DNA of 53,334 nt from positions 1 through 53,334 of the forward strand of contig QMSI01000003.1 of the NCBI GenBank assembly GCA_003649615.1, read 5' to 3'. A program made the translations under genes and the position numbers. The notes below the pieces were generated by a model. The model was given only the letters and a program-made list of their open reading frames with translations, was not told the origin of the DNA and searched no databases. Below are positions 6,861 to 14,744 of this stretch, piece after piece; the stretch's first letter is position 1, and each line of letters begins with the position of its first letter. This DNA is from Thermoprotei archaeon. GTDB taxonomy: Archaea; Thermoproteota; Methanomethylicia; Nezhaarchaeales; B40-G2.

Positions 6861-8651
6861 CTACATAGTAATACGTTCACCGGGCAAACCTAGTTCCTCT
6901 AGTTTAGCTTCTATAGGCTTCCCAGCTCTATTCCATCCCCTGACCTCATAGTACTTTTCTAACATGGCTTGAAGAGGGGGGGCTCCAGGCGAAGATAGTA
7001 TTCTTTCAGGGAGGGTGTCGTGGCTTGACGTGAAGCCTTCCTCCAAGTTGAAGAGACGTTCCAAGTTCCATATACGCTCCCCAGCCTTAATCAATTCAGC
7101 TCTAGTGAAAAGCCCACCTGTAGCCATCCTTAGCGCTGAGGCGAAAATGTTGTCATCGAGCTCGAGGGAAAGGAACTTACATACGATCAAGGAGTCTATA
7201 GCCGCCAAGAAGTTCTCGTAGTAAGCTACGAGTTCAGCTTTGCCAATCGGGTTTAGCCTATCTAGTAAGATCGGTACACCTAGAAGCTCTGTGGAAATCA
7301 TGTAAGCCCTTAGGTGACAGCCTCCGCGGTTAGAAGTAGCGTAAGCAAGAGCCTGTCCATACGCTCCTCTAGGGTCATAGGCTGGAAGCTCAAGTCCCTT
7401 AACGCTCATTGAAAGCTCAGGCCTGCTTAGACGCTCAGCCATCTTCTTCGACCCTTCAGCCAACGTTCTCCCTAATCCTCTACGGTGAGCCGTATCGGCT
7501 ATGAGCTCCTTCATGGCCTCCACGTCACCCCACGTCACGCGCGTATCCAGTAGACCTTCTTCGGAGAGCTCCATGGCACAGGCCAGCGTGGAGCCCATGC
7601 TTATGGTATCTATACCTAAGTCGTTGCAGAGGGAGTTTAGCTCCACGAGAGCTTCAGGTGAAGCTACCTCGCATAGCGCGCCCAACGCCCATGTAGTCTC
7701 AAACTCTGGCTGAGGGTGCTCCTCGCCTTTAAGATTAACTACCCGTTTACAGGCAATGGGACAATTGAAGCAGCCCTTCCTGCGTTTGAACAGCTTAGCC
7801 TTGAAAAGCTCAGCCGAGATCTTGTAGGCTTCATCGAAGCTCGTGTTCTTAAAGTTGCGTGAAGGAAGCATTCCATGTTCATTAACCACCTGCAACAGGA
7901 AGAGGGTACCAAGGCCCGGTAGCGCCTTCCCGGTTATGGGGTTGCTTTTGATTCTCTTCAGCACTAGGCGATTAAGCTCACGTATCCCTTTCTCATCAGC
8001 CACCTCGAGAGGTTTTGAGCCTCTAACCACCAGTGCCTTAAGGCCCTTAGCTCCCATCACCGCCCCTAGTCCTCCTCGCCCAGCTACATGACCTTCATCG
8101 CTATTTATGGAGGCCATCCTAACCATGTTCTCCCCGGCAGGGCCTATGCAAGCCACCTTAAACTCCTCGCCATAGTCTTTCCTCAAGGCTTCTCTAGTTG
8201 CCTTCGTGGTGTAGCCCCGTAAGCCCTCGGCGTCTTTAATCAAGAAGTCCTCATCATCGATGACCAAGGAGACGAGGCTCTTAGAGGAGCCCTTAACCAT
8301 AAGGGCATCGAAACCAGCTTTCTTAAGCTCTAGTCCAAGTTCTCCTCCACAGCTCGAGTCAAAAAGAGTACCTGTGAGGGGGGACTTAGATATTACGCAG
8401 AACCTAGCTGTAGAATAGAAGGGAGTAGCGGTTAGAGGGCCTACAGCAAAGATTAGTGGTACATCAGGGTGGTAGGCGTCCACCCGGCGAGGTGTATGGT
8501 CATATACTATCTTGACCCCTAAACCTCTACCTCCTATGTAAGCTTTAAGCAACCTGGAGCTTAGCTCAACGGTCTTAAATAACCGTTGCGACAAGTCTAC
8601 TACGAGAAGACGGCCCCTCCACCCCTTAATACTCAACCCCTGTAACCTCAA
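6861..8651 (-). CDS. aor: Tungsten-type aldehyde:ferredoxin oxidoreductase
   Basis: A 596-residue member of the AOR family, which oxidises aldehydes to acids and reduces ferredoxin using a tungstopterin and a [4Fe-4S] cluster. The N-terminal GGRGLGVKIVYD and GPLTATPFYSTARFCV are AOR domain 1. GRGGLGAVMGAKGLKA is the pterin-binding block. Cluster cysteines occur in GCFNCPIACKR, with a further C near residue 500 (IVCKFL). Length is normal. It probably forms an operon with the class II aldolase. The spacer to the divergent recA-family gene is only 38 bases. Confidence 0.95.
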   Translation of the reverse strand: MRLQGLSIKGWRGRLLVVDLSQRLFKTVELSSRLLKAYIGGRGLGVKIVYDHTPRRVDAYHPDVPLIFAVGPLTATPFYSTARFCVISKSPLTGTLFDSSCGGELGLELKKAGFDALMVKGSSKSLVSLVIDDEDFLIKDAEGLRGYTTKATREALRKDYGEEFKVACIGPAGENMVRMASINSDEGHVAGRGGLGAVMGAKGLKALVVRGSKPLEVADEKGIRELNRLVLKRIKSNPITGKALPGLGTLFLLQVVNEHGMLPSRNFKNTSFDEAYKISAELFKAKLFKRRKGCFNCPIACKRVVNLKGEEHPQPEFETTWALGALCEVASPEALVELNSLCNDLGIDTISMGSTLACAMELSEEGLLDTRVTWGDVEAMKELIADTAHRRGLGRTLAEGSKKMAERLSRPELSMSVKGLELPAYDPRGAYGQALAYATSNRGGCHLRAYMISTELLGVPILLDRLNPIGKAELVAYYENFLAAIDSLIVCKFLSLELDDNIFASALRMATGGLFTRAELIKAGERIWNLERLFNLEEGFTSSHDTLPERILSSPGAPPLQAMLEKYYEVRGWNRAGKPIEAKLEELGLPGERITM

Positions 8652-8689
8652 ATTTTTAGGTACATTTAAGTTAATTAAGTTGAGCGGCT

Positions 8690-9610
8690 GTGAGGAGGAA
8701 AGCTGTAACAGTTGATGATCTAGCGATACCGGTTAGCTTAGTGGAGAAGTTAAGAGCACTTAACTTACACCTTGCTGACCAGCTAGCGCTCTTCTCTCCT
8801 CTTGACCTGGCTAAGGCCCTCGAGGTCCGCCTTGAAGAGGCTGAAGCCTTAGTAAAGAGAAGCGCGGAGGCTATAGGGTTAAGGAGAGTTAACTTAGAGG
8901 AGGCTTTAGTCGAAGAGGGAGTAAAGGTAACTACCAGCAGTAGAGCTCTCGATAACTTACTAGGAGGAGGAGTAGAGGTAGGTGTCATAACCGAGTTTTA
9001 TGGAGGCTTCGCGTCAGGTAAAACCCAGCTATGCCATCAATTATGCGTTAACGTTCAACTCCCTAGGGAAAGAGGAGGGTTAGAGTTAAAGGCGGTGTAC
9101 GTGGATACGGAGGGCTCCTTTAGACCTGAGCGAGTCAAAGAAATGGCTAGCGCGTTGAGGCTTAATGAAGACGACGTGCTCAGGAACATAGTGGTCTTTC
9201 AACCGAGGAGCGTTGAAGAACAAGTAAAGGCTGTGAAAGAGGCTGGCAGGATGAGCAGACATGTAGGGTTACTGGCAGTAGACACCGTTACCAACCTATT
9301 CAGAGTGGAGTACGGTGATGACGTAGTAGAGCGGCAGTGGAGACTACTTTTACATTTAAAGGATCTAGAGGAGATAGCTGCGAAAGGCGTAGCAGTAGTG
9401 TTGGCGAATCAGGTGGTGTCAGGGCCAAGGGAAATGGAGGTTATACCGGCTGGAGGAGTTCTAATGGAGGCTGGGTTGGTTAAGGTGAGGTTAAGTAAGG
9501 TTAGGGAAGGAGCATGGCTAGCGAAGCTGGAGAACAGTTTATGTCTACCTGAGGAGGAGGTCTTTTTTAAGGTGTGTAAAGAAGGGGTTAGAGACTTAAA
9601 GGAAACTTAA
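8690..9610 (+). CDS. Divergent RadA-family recombinase paralogue
   Basis: A 306-residue RecA/Rad51-superfamily ATPase. Residues about 8-64 resemble the RadA N-terminal HhH domain but lack its glycine-rich hairpin. The core has Walker A GGFASGKTQ (105-113), where classical RadA has GEFGSGKTQ, then the block VYVDTEGSFRPERV and Walker B LLAVD. The usual linker polymerisation motif (F-x-x-A) is replaced by VNLEEA. The C-terminal block normally reading HAxTxRVxLRKG is EAGLVKVRLSKVREG here. It is probably a recombination mediator or paralogue, not the main RadA. GTG start; first gene of an operon reaching 10655. Confidence 0.8.
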   Translation: MRRKAVTVDDLAIPVSLVEKLRALNLHLADQLALFSPLDLAKALEVRLEEAEALVKRSAEAIGLRRVNLEEALVEEGVKVTTSSRALDNLLGGGVEVGVITEFYGGFASGKTQLCHQLCVNVQLPRERGGLELKAVYVDTEGSFRPERVKEMASALRLNEDDVLRNIVVFQPRSVEEQVKAVKEAGRMSRHVGLLAVDTVTNLFRVEYGDDVVERQWRLLLHLKDLEEIAAKGVAVVLANQVVSGPREMEVIPAGGVLMEAGLVKVRLSKVREGAWLAKLENSLCLPEEEVFFKVCKEGVRDLKET

Positions 9611-9626
9611 CTGGGAGGTTTAAGCC

Positions 9627-9986
9627 CTGTCGTGGCTCGAAGAGAGAATTAAACAATACCTACGAAGCCTATTCTTCGAAGCCTACTCAGAAGCTGCTAG
9701 GATTCTGGAGAAGCTAGGAGAACTAAAAGGAAGGGGCGAGTATTCCGAAGGTAGGTTCCTAGCACTTCAAGGACTCTTTATAGCAGTGCAACGCGGAGAT
9801 AGGGACACTTTATTCTTAAGGGCGAAGGACCAGATGTCTATAGATGAGGTAAGGCAGGTACGCGAGGAAATAGCCGCTAAAGCTAGAAGCCCAATAATAG
9901 ATGACTTCGATCGAGGCTTTTTTGAACAATGGGTAGATATCCTCGACCAGTTAGCTAAATTGAAAGAAGAGAAAGAGCGTTCATAA
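9627..9986 (+). CDS. Uncharacterised helical protein with probable CTG start
   Basis: I do not recognise this family. The frame is open from just after the stop at 9621-9623 to 9986 with no ATG, GTG or TTG before 9786. A strong SD (GGGAGGT, 9613-9619) lies 7 bases before CTG at 9627, giving 119 residues starting SWLEERIKQYLRSLFFEAY. The upstream 53 residues look like real protein (amphipathic helices, repeated EAY/SEAARILEKL). A GTG at 9786 would give only 66 residues and has no SD. It sits between the RadA paralogue and the Sfm1-like gene, so a role in that operon is likely but undefined. Confidence 0.65.
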   Translation: MSWLEERIKQYLRSLFFEAYSEAARILEKLGELKGRGEYSEGRFLALQGLFIAVQRGDRDTLFLRAKDQMSIDEVRQVREEIAAKARSPIIDDFDRGFFEQWVDILDQLAKLKEEKERS

Positions 9987-10013
9987 AACGGATCAGCGTA
10001 GAGGTAGTGCCAG

Positions 10014-10655
10014 ATGGTAAAAGTGGTAATAGAACATTTAGAGCCCTGGCTTAGCAAATGGCTCTGGATAGAGTACGCCCATGCCTCTAAACTCTTAGAG
10101 GGAAGAGTCGAGTTCACCAACGTCAAGAAGAGTAGCCATAGAGAAACCCTGTCTGTTATAGGTAGCAGTGTTAAGGAAAGCGCACTAGAGCTTTATCCAC
10201 ACGAAGAGCTCATCATACTAGATCCTAGGGCCGAAGAACCGTTAAAGCCTGAAGACCTAGGGTCCTCCACGGTCCTCCTTATTGGAGGAATCCTGGGAAG
10301 CCACCCTCCAAGAGGAAGGACATGGAAGTTGTTAACCTCAAAGGCTCCTAGAGCTAGAGCTAGAAACCTAGGTAGAGAACAGTTTACCATAGATGGATCT
10401 GCGTATCTAGCCTTAAAGGTGGCACAGGGGTTTAAGTTAAACGAGTTACCTATACGTAGAGGGCTAGTCGTTAAGGCTCCACCAGTCACCATATACCTAC
10501 CTTACGCTTACCCTCTCGATAACGGAAAGCCTGTGGTTTCACGTCAGTTGTTAAAGTACCTTAAACATGAAATAGTTGAAGACGAGGAGAAGCTGCTTAG
10601 AGAAGGGAAGACGAGGGAAGTTGTTAAGGCCAAGGAAGAGGTCTCTGAAAGCTGA
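10014..10655 (+). CDS. Predicted SPOUT methyltransferase, Sfm1/DUF431 family
   Basis: A 213-residue protein matching the family once called predicted SAM-dependent RNA methyltransferase (PF04252). The yeast member Sfm1 methylates an arginine of ribosomal protein uS3. Diagnostic blocks are VIEHLEPWLSKWLWIEY at the N-terminus, ILDPRAEEPLKPED, the knot region VLLIGGILGSHPPRGRT, and the C-terminal YLPYAYPLDNGKPVVS. Whether the archaeal target is a ribosomal protein or RNA is not known from sequence. Its 3' end overlaps the convergent membrane-protein gene by 32 bases. Confidence 0.85.
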   Translation: MVKVVIEHLEPWLSKWLWIEYAHASKLLEGRVEFTNVKKSSHRETLSVIGSSVKESALELYPHEELIILDPRAEEPLKPEDLGSSTVLLIGGILGSHPPRGRTWKLLTSKAPRARARNLGREQFTIDGSAYLALKVAQGFKLNELPIRRGLVVKAPPVTIYLPYAYPLDNGKPVVSRQLLKYLKHEIVEDEEKLLREGKTREVVKAKEEVSES

Positions 10656-10932
10656 CGGTTAACGACCAAACCATTAGCCAGAGCAAGATGAATGTGAAGA
10701 GGCCGCCTTTCTTTAAGTAAGCAGGGTTGTTCAGGTCGTCAGGCTTTACGTTTAGAACGAAGCGAGCGAAGAGGATTGAAGCATAGTAAATCATCGCTGC
10801 AACTACTATCGCTACGACGTCATAAACATAGGGAGAAAGCGAGGCGAGAAGGTTATCCAGCGCTCCACAGACGAGGCCAGCCATTATTCCCATAAGCGAC
10901 CTAGAGTAATATACTTTTGATCCAGGCTTCAA
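10624..10932 (-). CDS. Small three-helix membrane protein, possibly EMC6-like
   Basis: A 102-residue protein with three predicted membrane segments: about 13-32 (MGIMAGLVCGALDNLLA), 36-60 (VYDVVAIVVAAMIYYASIL) and 76-94 (GLFTFILLWLMVWSLTV). The opening YYSRSLMGIMAGLVCG recalls archaeal homologues of EMC6, a subunit of the membrane-insertion complex, but this is a weak resemblance from memory. The TTG start at 10932 follows a G-rich SD. The gene is convergent and overlapping with the Sfm1-like gene. Confidence 0.6.
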   Translation of the reverse strand: MKPGSKVYYSRSLMGIMAGLVCGALDNLLASLSPYVYDVVAIVVAAMIYYASILFARFVLNVKPDDLNNPAYLKKGGLFTFILLWLMVWSLTVSFQRPLPWP

Positions 10933-11061
10933 ATCAACCCCCTCAGGCCGCCTCCCTAAGGACGAGGCTGCTGCTTAAATAAGCTGTGCTGTAGAAGATG
11001 AACTAGCTAATAAGGATCCTCTACCCCCCTAGGCCTGGAGGGATCCAGATTTAAGAAGGAA

Positions 11062-12978
11062 ATGACGGCGCTGGACGTAGTCGCAGCTGTAAGGGAGCTA
11101 GAGGAGAGAGTTATCGGCCTTTTCGTAGACAATATCTACCAGCTACGCGATGGCTCCATACTTCTTAAACTACGAGGAAAAGAAGGAGTGATATGGCTGA
11201 TAGCTGACTCCCTCGGTAGGGTAGGCTTAACACGAGCTGAATATCCTAAACCTAAAACCCCTCCTGGCTTCTGTGCCCTCCTAAGAAGTAAGGTTAGAGG
11301 AGGACGCGTCGTTAAGGTAGAGCAGCTAAACGATGATAGAGTGGTGGCCTTAACCATTGAGCGTAGAGATGGAAAGTACATTCTTGTCTTCGAGCTAGTG
11401 AGAGGATTTAACGTAGTCCTCTTGAACAGCGAGAAACTCATCGTCAACTGTCTCCACCCTAAAAGGATGAAGGACCGCCTCCTCCTACCCAAGGAGCCTT
11501 ATAAGCCCCCACCTCTGAGAGGCTTAAACCCTTATACATGCAGCCTTGAAGAGTTTAAGCAAAGTCTACTGGAAGCCAAGGGTAAGGTAGCTGGGGTCAT
11601 CGTAAGAGGATTTAACGTGGCAGGCGAAATAGCTGAAGAAGCCTGTTTTAGAGCAGGAATCAGCAAGGATAGCCGCGTTGAAGCGCTTAAAGAAGAAGAG
11701 ATCGTTAAGCTTCACAGGGCTCTCATTGACTTATATGGAGAAGTGAAAGAGAAGCCTCTTGAACCTAACGTCGTATACGTAGAAGAGAAGCCTCACACAG
11801 TACTCCCAGTGGAGTTTAAGTCCGTTGAGGGGAGGCGTGAACGCTACGACAGCTTTAATGAAGCCTTAGATCATTACTTCCTTAAGCTTAGACAAGCAAT
11901 GGAGGAGCGGCGCAGAGCGGAAGCTTTAAGCAGCGAGGAAAGAAGGCTTCAAGAAGTATTAAGGCAACAAAAAGCAAGGCTGGAGGCTTTAAGAAAACAA
12001 AGTGAAGTGAAACGTAAAGCTGCCGAGCTACTGATGTCAAGACTGCTCGAAGTACAGGCCTCGCTGGACGATCTAACGAAGCTGTTACGATCAGGGATTA
12101 AAGGCGCTGAGGTAGTGGAGAGAGTGAAGGCAGGGCTAGGGGTTATAGTTAACGTAGACTTAGCCTCTAGGAAAGCTCTAGTTTCTCTGGATGGCGTCGA
12201 AGTGGAGCTCGATTACACGATGAGCGCTGCCCAAAACGCTTCAAGGCTTTACGAGGAAGCTAAGGAAGCTGAGCGGAAAGCAAAGTCCGTAGAGGAGGCT
12301 ATGAAGCAGGCAGTAGAGAAACTCAAGGAGGCAGAGGCTGAAGAGAAGGCTCCAATTAAGCCCGCTAGGATTAAGGCTTGGTACGAGAAGTTCAGGTGGT
12401 TCTTCTCTTCTGACGGCTTACTCGTCATAGGGGGGAGAGACTCTTCACAGAACGAGCTATTGGTCAGGAGGTACATGGAGGTCGATGACCTCTTCATCCA
12501 CGCGGAAGTACATGGAGCACCAGTAGTGCTTGTAAAGAAAGCTGGCTTAAGTCCACCTCAAGCTACCATACGTGAAGCCGCTCAATTCGCTTTAGCGTAC
12601 TCCAAAGCCTGGAAGGAAGGTCGCTTATTAGGTGATGCCTACTGGGTTAAGCCTAGCCAGGTATCTAAGACCCCGCCCTCAGGGGAATATTTGGCTAAAG
12701 GGTCCTTCATGATTAGAGGGGAAAGAAATTACGTCAAAGGGCTCTCCCTTCTCGTAGCCATAGGCTTAGACCATGAAGATAGGCTCATAGGTGGACCGCC
12801 AGACGCTATAGCCAAGAAAGCCAAAGTCTACGTGTTACTGGCTCCAGGAGAACAAAGAGTATCTAAACTAGCGCGTGAAGTAGCAGACAAGCTTGGGCTT
12901 AAAGCCTCAGCCATGGATGAAATACACCGCCTTCTACCGCCAGGGGGAGGGAGAATACTAAGAGTAGTTAAAGCTTAG
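11062..12978 (+). CDS. rqcH: Ribosome-quality-control protein RqcH/Tae2 (NFACT family)
   Basis: A 638-residue archaeal NEMF/RqcH homologue. It binds 60S/50S subunits carrying stalled peptidyl-tRNA. NFACT-N occupies about residues 1-165 and contains the conserved Asp-Arg pair (D92-R93 in LNDDRVVAL) linked to tail synthesis in RqcH/Rqc2. A helix-hairpin-like segment follows (170-215), a long charged coiled coil (about 270-430), then the NFACT-R domain (FRWFFSSDGLLVIGGRDSSQ and DLFIHAEVHGAPVVLVKK). The ends of the protein are normal. ATG start with AAGGAA just upstream. Confidence 0.93.
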   Translation: MTALDVVAAVRELEERVIGLFVDNIYQLRDGSILLKLRGKEGVIWLIADSLGRVGLTRAEYPKPKTPPGFCALLRSKVRGGRVVKVEQLNDDRVVALTIERRDGKYILVFELVRGFNVVLLNSEKLIVNCLHPKRMKDRLLLPKEPYKPPPLRGLNPYTCSLEEFKQSLLEAKGKVAGVIVRGFNVAGEIAEEACFRAGISKDSRVEALKEEEIVKLHRALIDLYGEVKEKPLEPNVVYVEEKPHTVLPVEFKSVEGRRERYDSFNEALDHYFLKLRQAMEERRRAEALSSEERRLQEVLRQQKARLEALRKQSEVKRKAAELLMSRLLEVQASLDDLTKLLRSGIKGAEVVERVKAGLGVIVNVDLASRKALVSLDGVEVELDYTMSAAQNASRLYEEAKEAERKAKSVEEAMKQAVEKLKEAEAEEKAPIKPARIKAWYEKFRWFFSSDGLLVIGGRDSSQNELLVRRYMEVDDLFIHAEVHGAPVVLVKKAGLSPPQATIREAAQFALAYSKAWKEGRLLGDAYWVKPSQVSKTPPSGEYLAKGSFMIRGERNYVKGLSLLVAIGLDHEDRLIGGPPDAIAKKAKVYVLLAPGEQRVSKLAREVADKLGLKASAMDEIHRLLPPGGGRILRVVKA

Positions 12979-13012
12979 AAGAAGTATAGCGCGAATAGTG
13001 GTGGTGAGGTAG

Positions 13013-13573
13013 GTGAGCGAGGTAAGGCTTAAGGTAGCTGACGTAGCTACCCCCAACCCCTTAAAGGCAGGGCCAGACATCACTGTGAAGGAGGCAGCTT
13101 CAATCATGGCTTCAGTGGACGCTGGATGCATCATAGTTGTTGACCAGGAAGGTAGGCCAATAGGCATAGCTACGGAGGGAGATCTAGTGGCAAGAGTTCT
13201 AGCTAAAGGGTTAGACTCGGAGAAGATTAAGTTAAAGGATGTTATGTCCAAGCCTATCATCACCGTGAAGCCCAGCGATAACGTGGTGGAAGCTCTACGT
13301 ATCATGTCTAAGATGAGAGTACGCCACCTAGTGGTCATGGAAGGAGGGAGAGTGAGAGGAGTGGTTACCGATAGAGACATTATGAGAGTCGCTCCAGCCC
13401 TCGTAGAGATCCTAGCGGAGAAGGCTTCAATGCTAGAGGGAGAGTCGATGGTGAGGGAAGGACTAGCTGGACACTGCGATAGCTGTGGAGAGTGGTCTGA
13501 GAACCTCATCCAGATAGACGGTCAGATGCTCTGCGAAGAATGTAGACTCGAGTATGGAGTAGAGAGGACCTAG
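13013..13573 (+). CDS. Paired CBS-domain protein with C-terminal zinc ribbon
   Basis: A 186-residue protein. Two CBS motifs (about residues 10-70 and 74-135) form a Bateman module of the type that binds adenine nucleotides; the second ends with GVVTDRDIM. Residues about 154-180 form a treble-clef or ribbon with CDSCGEW and LCEEC. The combination suggests a nucleotide-sensing regulator that contacts nucleic acid or protein through zinc. GTG start. It ends 2 bases before the Mut7-C gene and probably shares its transcript. Confidence 0.85.
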   Translation: MSEVRLKVADVATPNPLKAGPDITVKEAASIMASVDAGCIIVVDQEGRPIGIATEGDLVARVLAKGLDSEKIKLKDVMSKPIITVKPSDNVVEALRIMSKMRVRHLVVMEGGRVRGVVTDRDIMRVAPALVEILAEKASMLEGESMVREGLAGHCDSCGEWSENLIQIDGQMLCEECRLEYGVERT

Positions 13574-13575
13574 CT

Positions 13576-14061
13576 TTGAGGCAAGAGAAGCTCCTAGTGA
13601 ACTCGATGTGTGGTAGGCTTACGCGATGGCTACGTATGCTGGGCTTCGACACGTACTACGATAGAGAGGCTGACGACGACCAGCTAATAGCTATGGCTAA
13701 GAAAGAAGGAAGGATTTTGATCACTAGGGATGTAGAGCTTCATGAAAGAGCTTCAAAGGCTGGGTTGCGCACCATCCTTCTTAGAAGCCCCCACCACGCC
13801 GTCCAGCTGGCTACTGTAATATCTATATTAAGAGGCGAGTTAGAAATTGACCCGAACCTCTCACGTTGCCCCACCTGCAACTCATCGCTTAGGAGAGCTT
13901 CGAGGATGGAAGTCGAGGGAAAAGTACCTGAACGCTCATTTAAAGCCCACAACGAATACTGGGTGTGTACAGGGTGTGGCAAAATATATTGGAGGGGGAG
14001 CCACTGGCGAGGCATATCAAAGGTGCTTGAGGAAGCTAGGAGGCTAGCGCCTAGCACATAA
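13576..14061 (+). CDS. Mut7-C (DUF82) PIN-like RNase-domain protein with zinc ribbon
   Basis: A 161-residue protein. The Mut7-C domain is recognised by GRLTRWLRMLGFDTYYD, then ADDDQLIAMAKKEGRILITRD. A C-terminal zinc ribbon has CPTC and CTGCGK. The family is a PIN-like nuclease fold. The first conserved acid (normally Asp in the opening LVDxMLGRL) is Asn9 here (LLVNSMCGRL), so catalysis may be altered or the domain may only bind RNA. Starts at TTG two bases after the CBS gene. Confidence 0.85.
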   Translation: MRQEKLLVNSMCGRLTRWLRMLGFDTYYDREADDDQLIAMAKKEGRILITRDVELHERASKAGLRTILLRSPHHAVQLATVISILRGELEIDPNLSRCPTCNSSLRRASRMEVEGKVPERSFKAHNEYWVCTGCGKIYWRGSHWRGISKVLEEARRLAPST

Positions 14062-14108
14062 AACCATAAAAATACTGGCTAAGAAAATTAAGAGAGGTAG
14101 AGGAGGCT

Positions 14109-14738
14109 TTGAGGCTCGCTGAAGGAGAATTCCTAGTGAGGCTTGCTAGGAGAGCGGTGGAAGCTTATCTAATGGAAGGAAGGCAGATTAAGCCTCCCCC
14201 AGATACACCTGAAAGGTTGCTTGAAAAGAGGGGTGTCTTCGTCACCATTAACAGCTTTGAGAGCCTTGAGGGGAGAGTGTATAAGAGGCTTAGAGGCTGC
14301 ATAGGGTACCCTGAGCCCATCGTACCTCTCGTAGAAGCAACCATAGATGCCGCAATAAGCTCAGCTACCAGCGACCCTCGATTCTACCCCTTGACTGTGA
14401 AAGAGCTGAGCAACGTTGTATTCGAAGTGAGCGTGCTTACTCCATTGGAGCTCATTAAAGTCTCTAGGCCCTCTGACCTACCCAAGAAAATAAAGGTAGG
14501 TAGGGATGGCTTAGTGGTGGAGAGAGGAATCTTCAAGGGCCTCCTACTCCCCCAAGTAGCTGTGGAGTGGGGGTGGGACGAGGAAACCTTCCTTTCCGAG
14601 GCCTGTATGAAGGCCGGGCTCTTCCCCGATGCCTGGCTGATAGAGGGGACTAAGGTCTATAAATTTGAGGCTGAGATTTTTGAGGAGCTTGAGCCTAGCG
14701 GTAGGGTGATCAGGAAGGAGTTAATGGCTTCAAGGTAG
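14109..14738 (+). CDS. AMMECR1-family protein
   Basis: A 209-residue member of the AMMECR1/TIGR00296 family. The invariant LRGCIGYPEP block sits near residue 60, followed by SSATSDPRFYPLTVKEL, VSVLTPLEL and the C-terminal LLPQVAVEWGWDEETFLSEA. The biochemical role is unsettled; in some organisms the gene is fused or linked to MEMO and radical SAM genes. TTG start, 47 bases after the Mut7-C gene and 6 bases before the glycosyltransferase. Confidence 0.93.
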   Translation: MRLAEGEFLVRLARRAVEAYLMEGRQIKPPPDTPERLLEKRGVFVTINSFESLEGRVYKRLRGCIGYPEPIVPLVEATIDAAISSATSDPRFYPLTVKELSNVVFEVSVLTPLELIKVSRPSDLPKKIKVGRDGLVVERGIFKGLLLPQVAVEWGWDEETFLSEACMKAGLFPDAWLIEGTKVYKFEAEIFEELEPSGRVIRKELMASR

Positions 14739-14744
14739 AGCGCA

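Noticed and set aside
10990-11055. Two GGATCC sites flanking a C-rich/G-rich block before rqcH
   Set aside because: The two hexamers are each self-palindromic restriction-site-like words and the arms around them do not pair well, so no hairpin or operator is supported.
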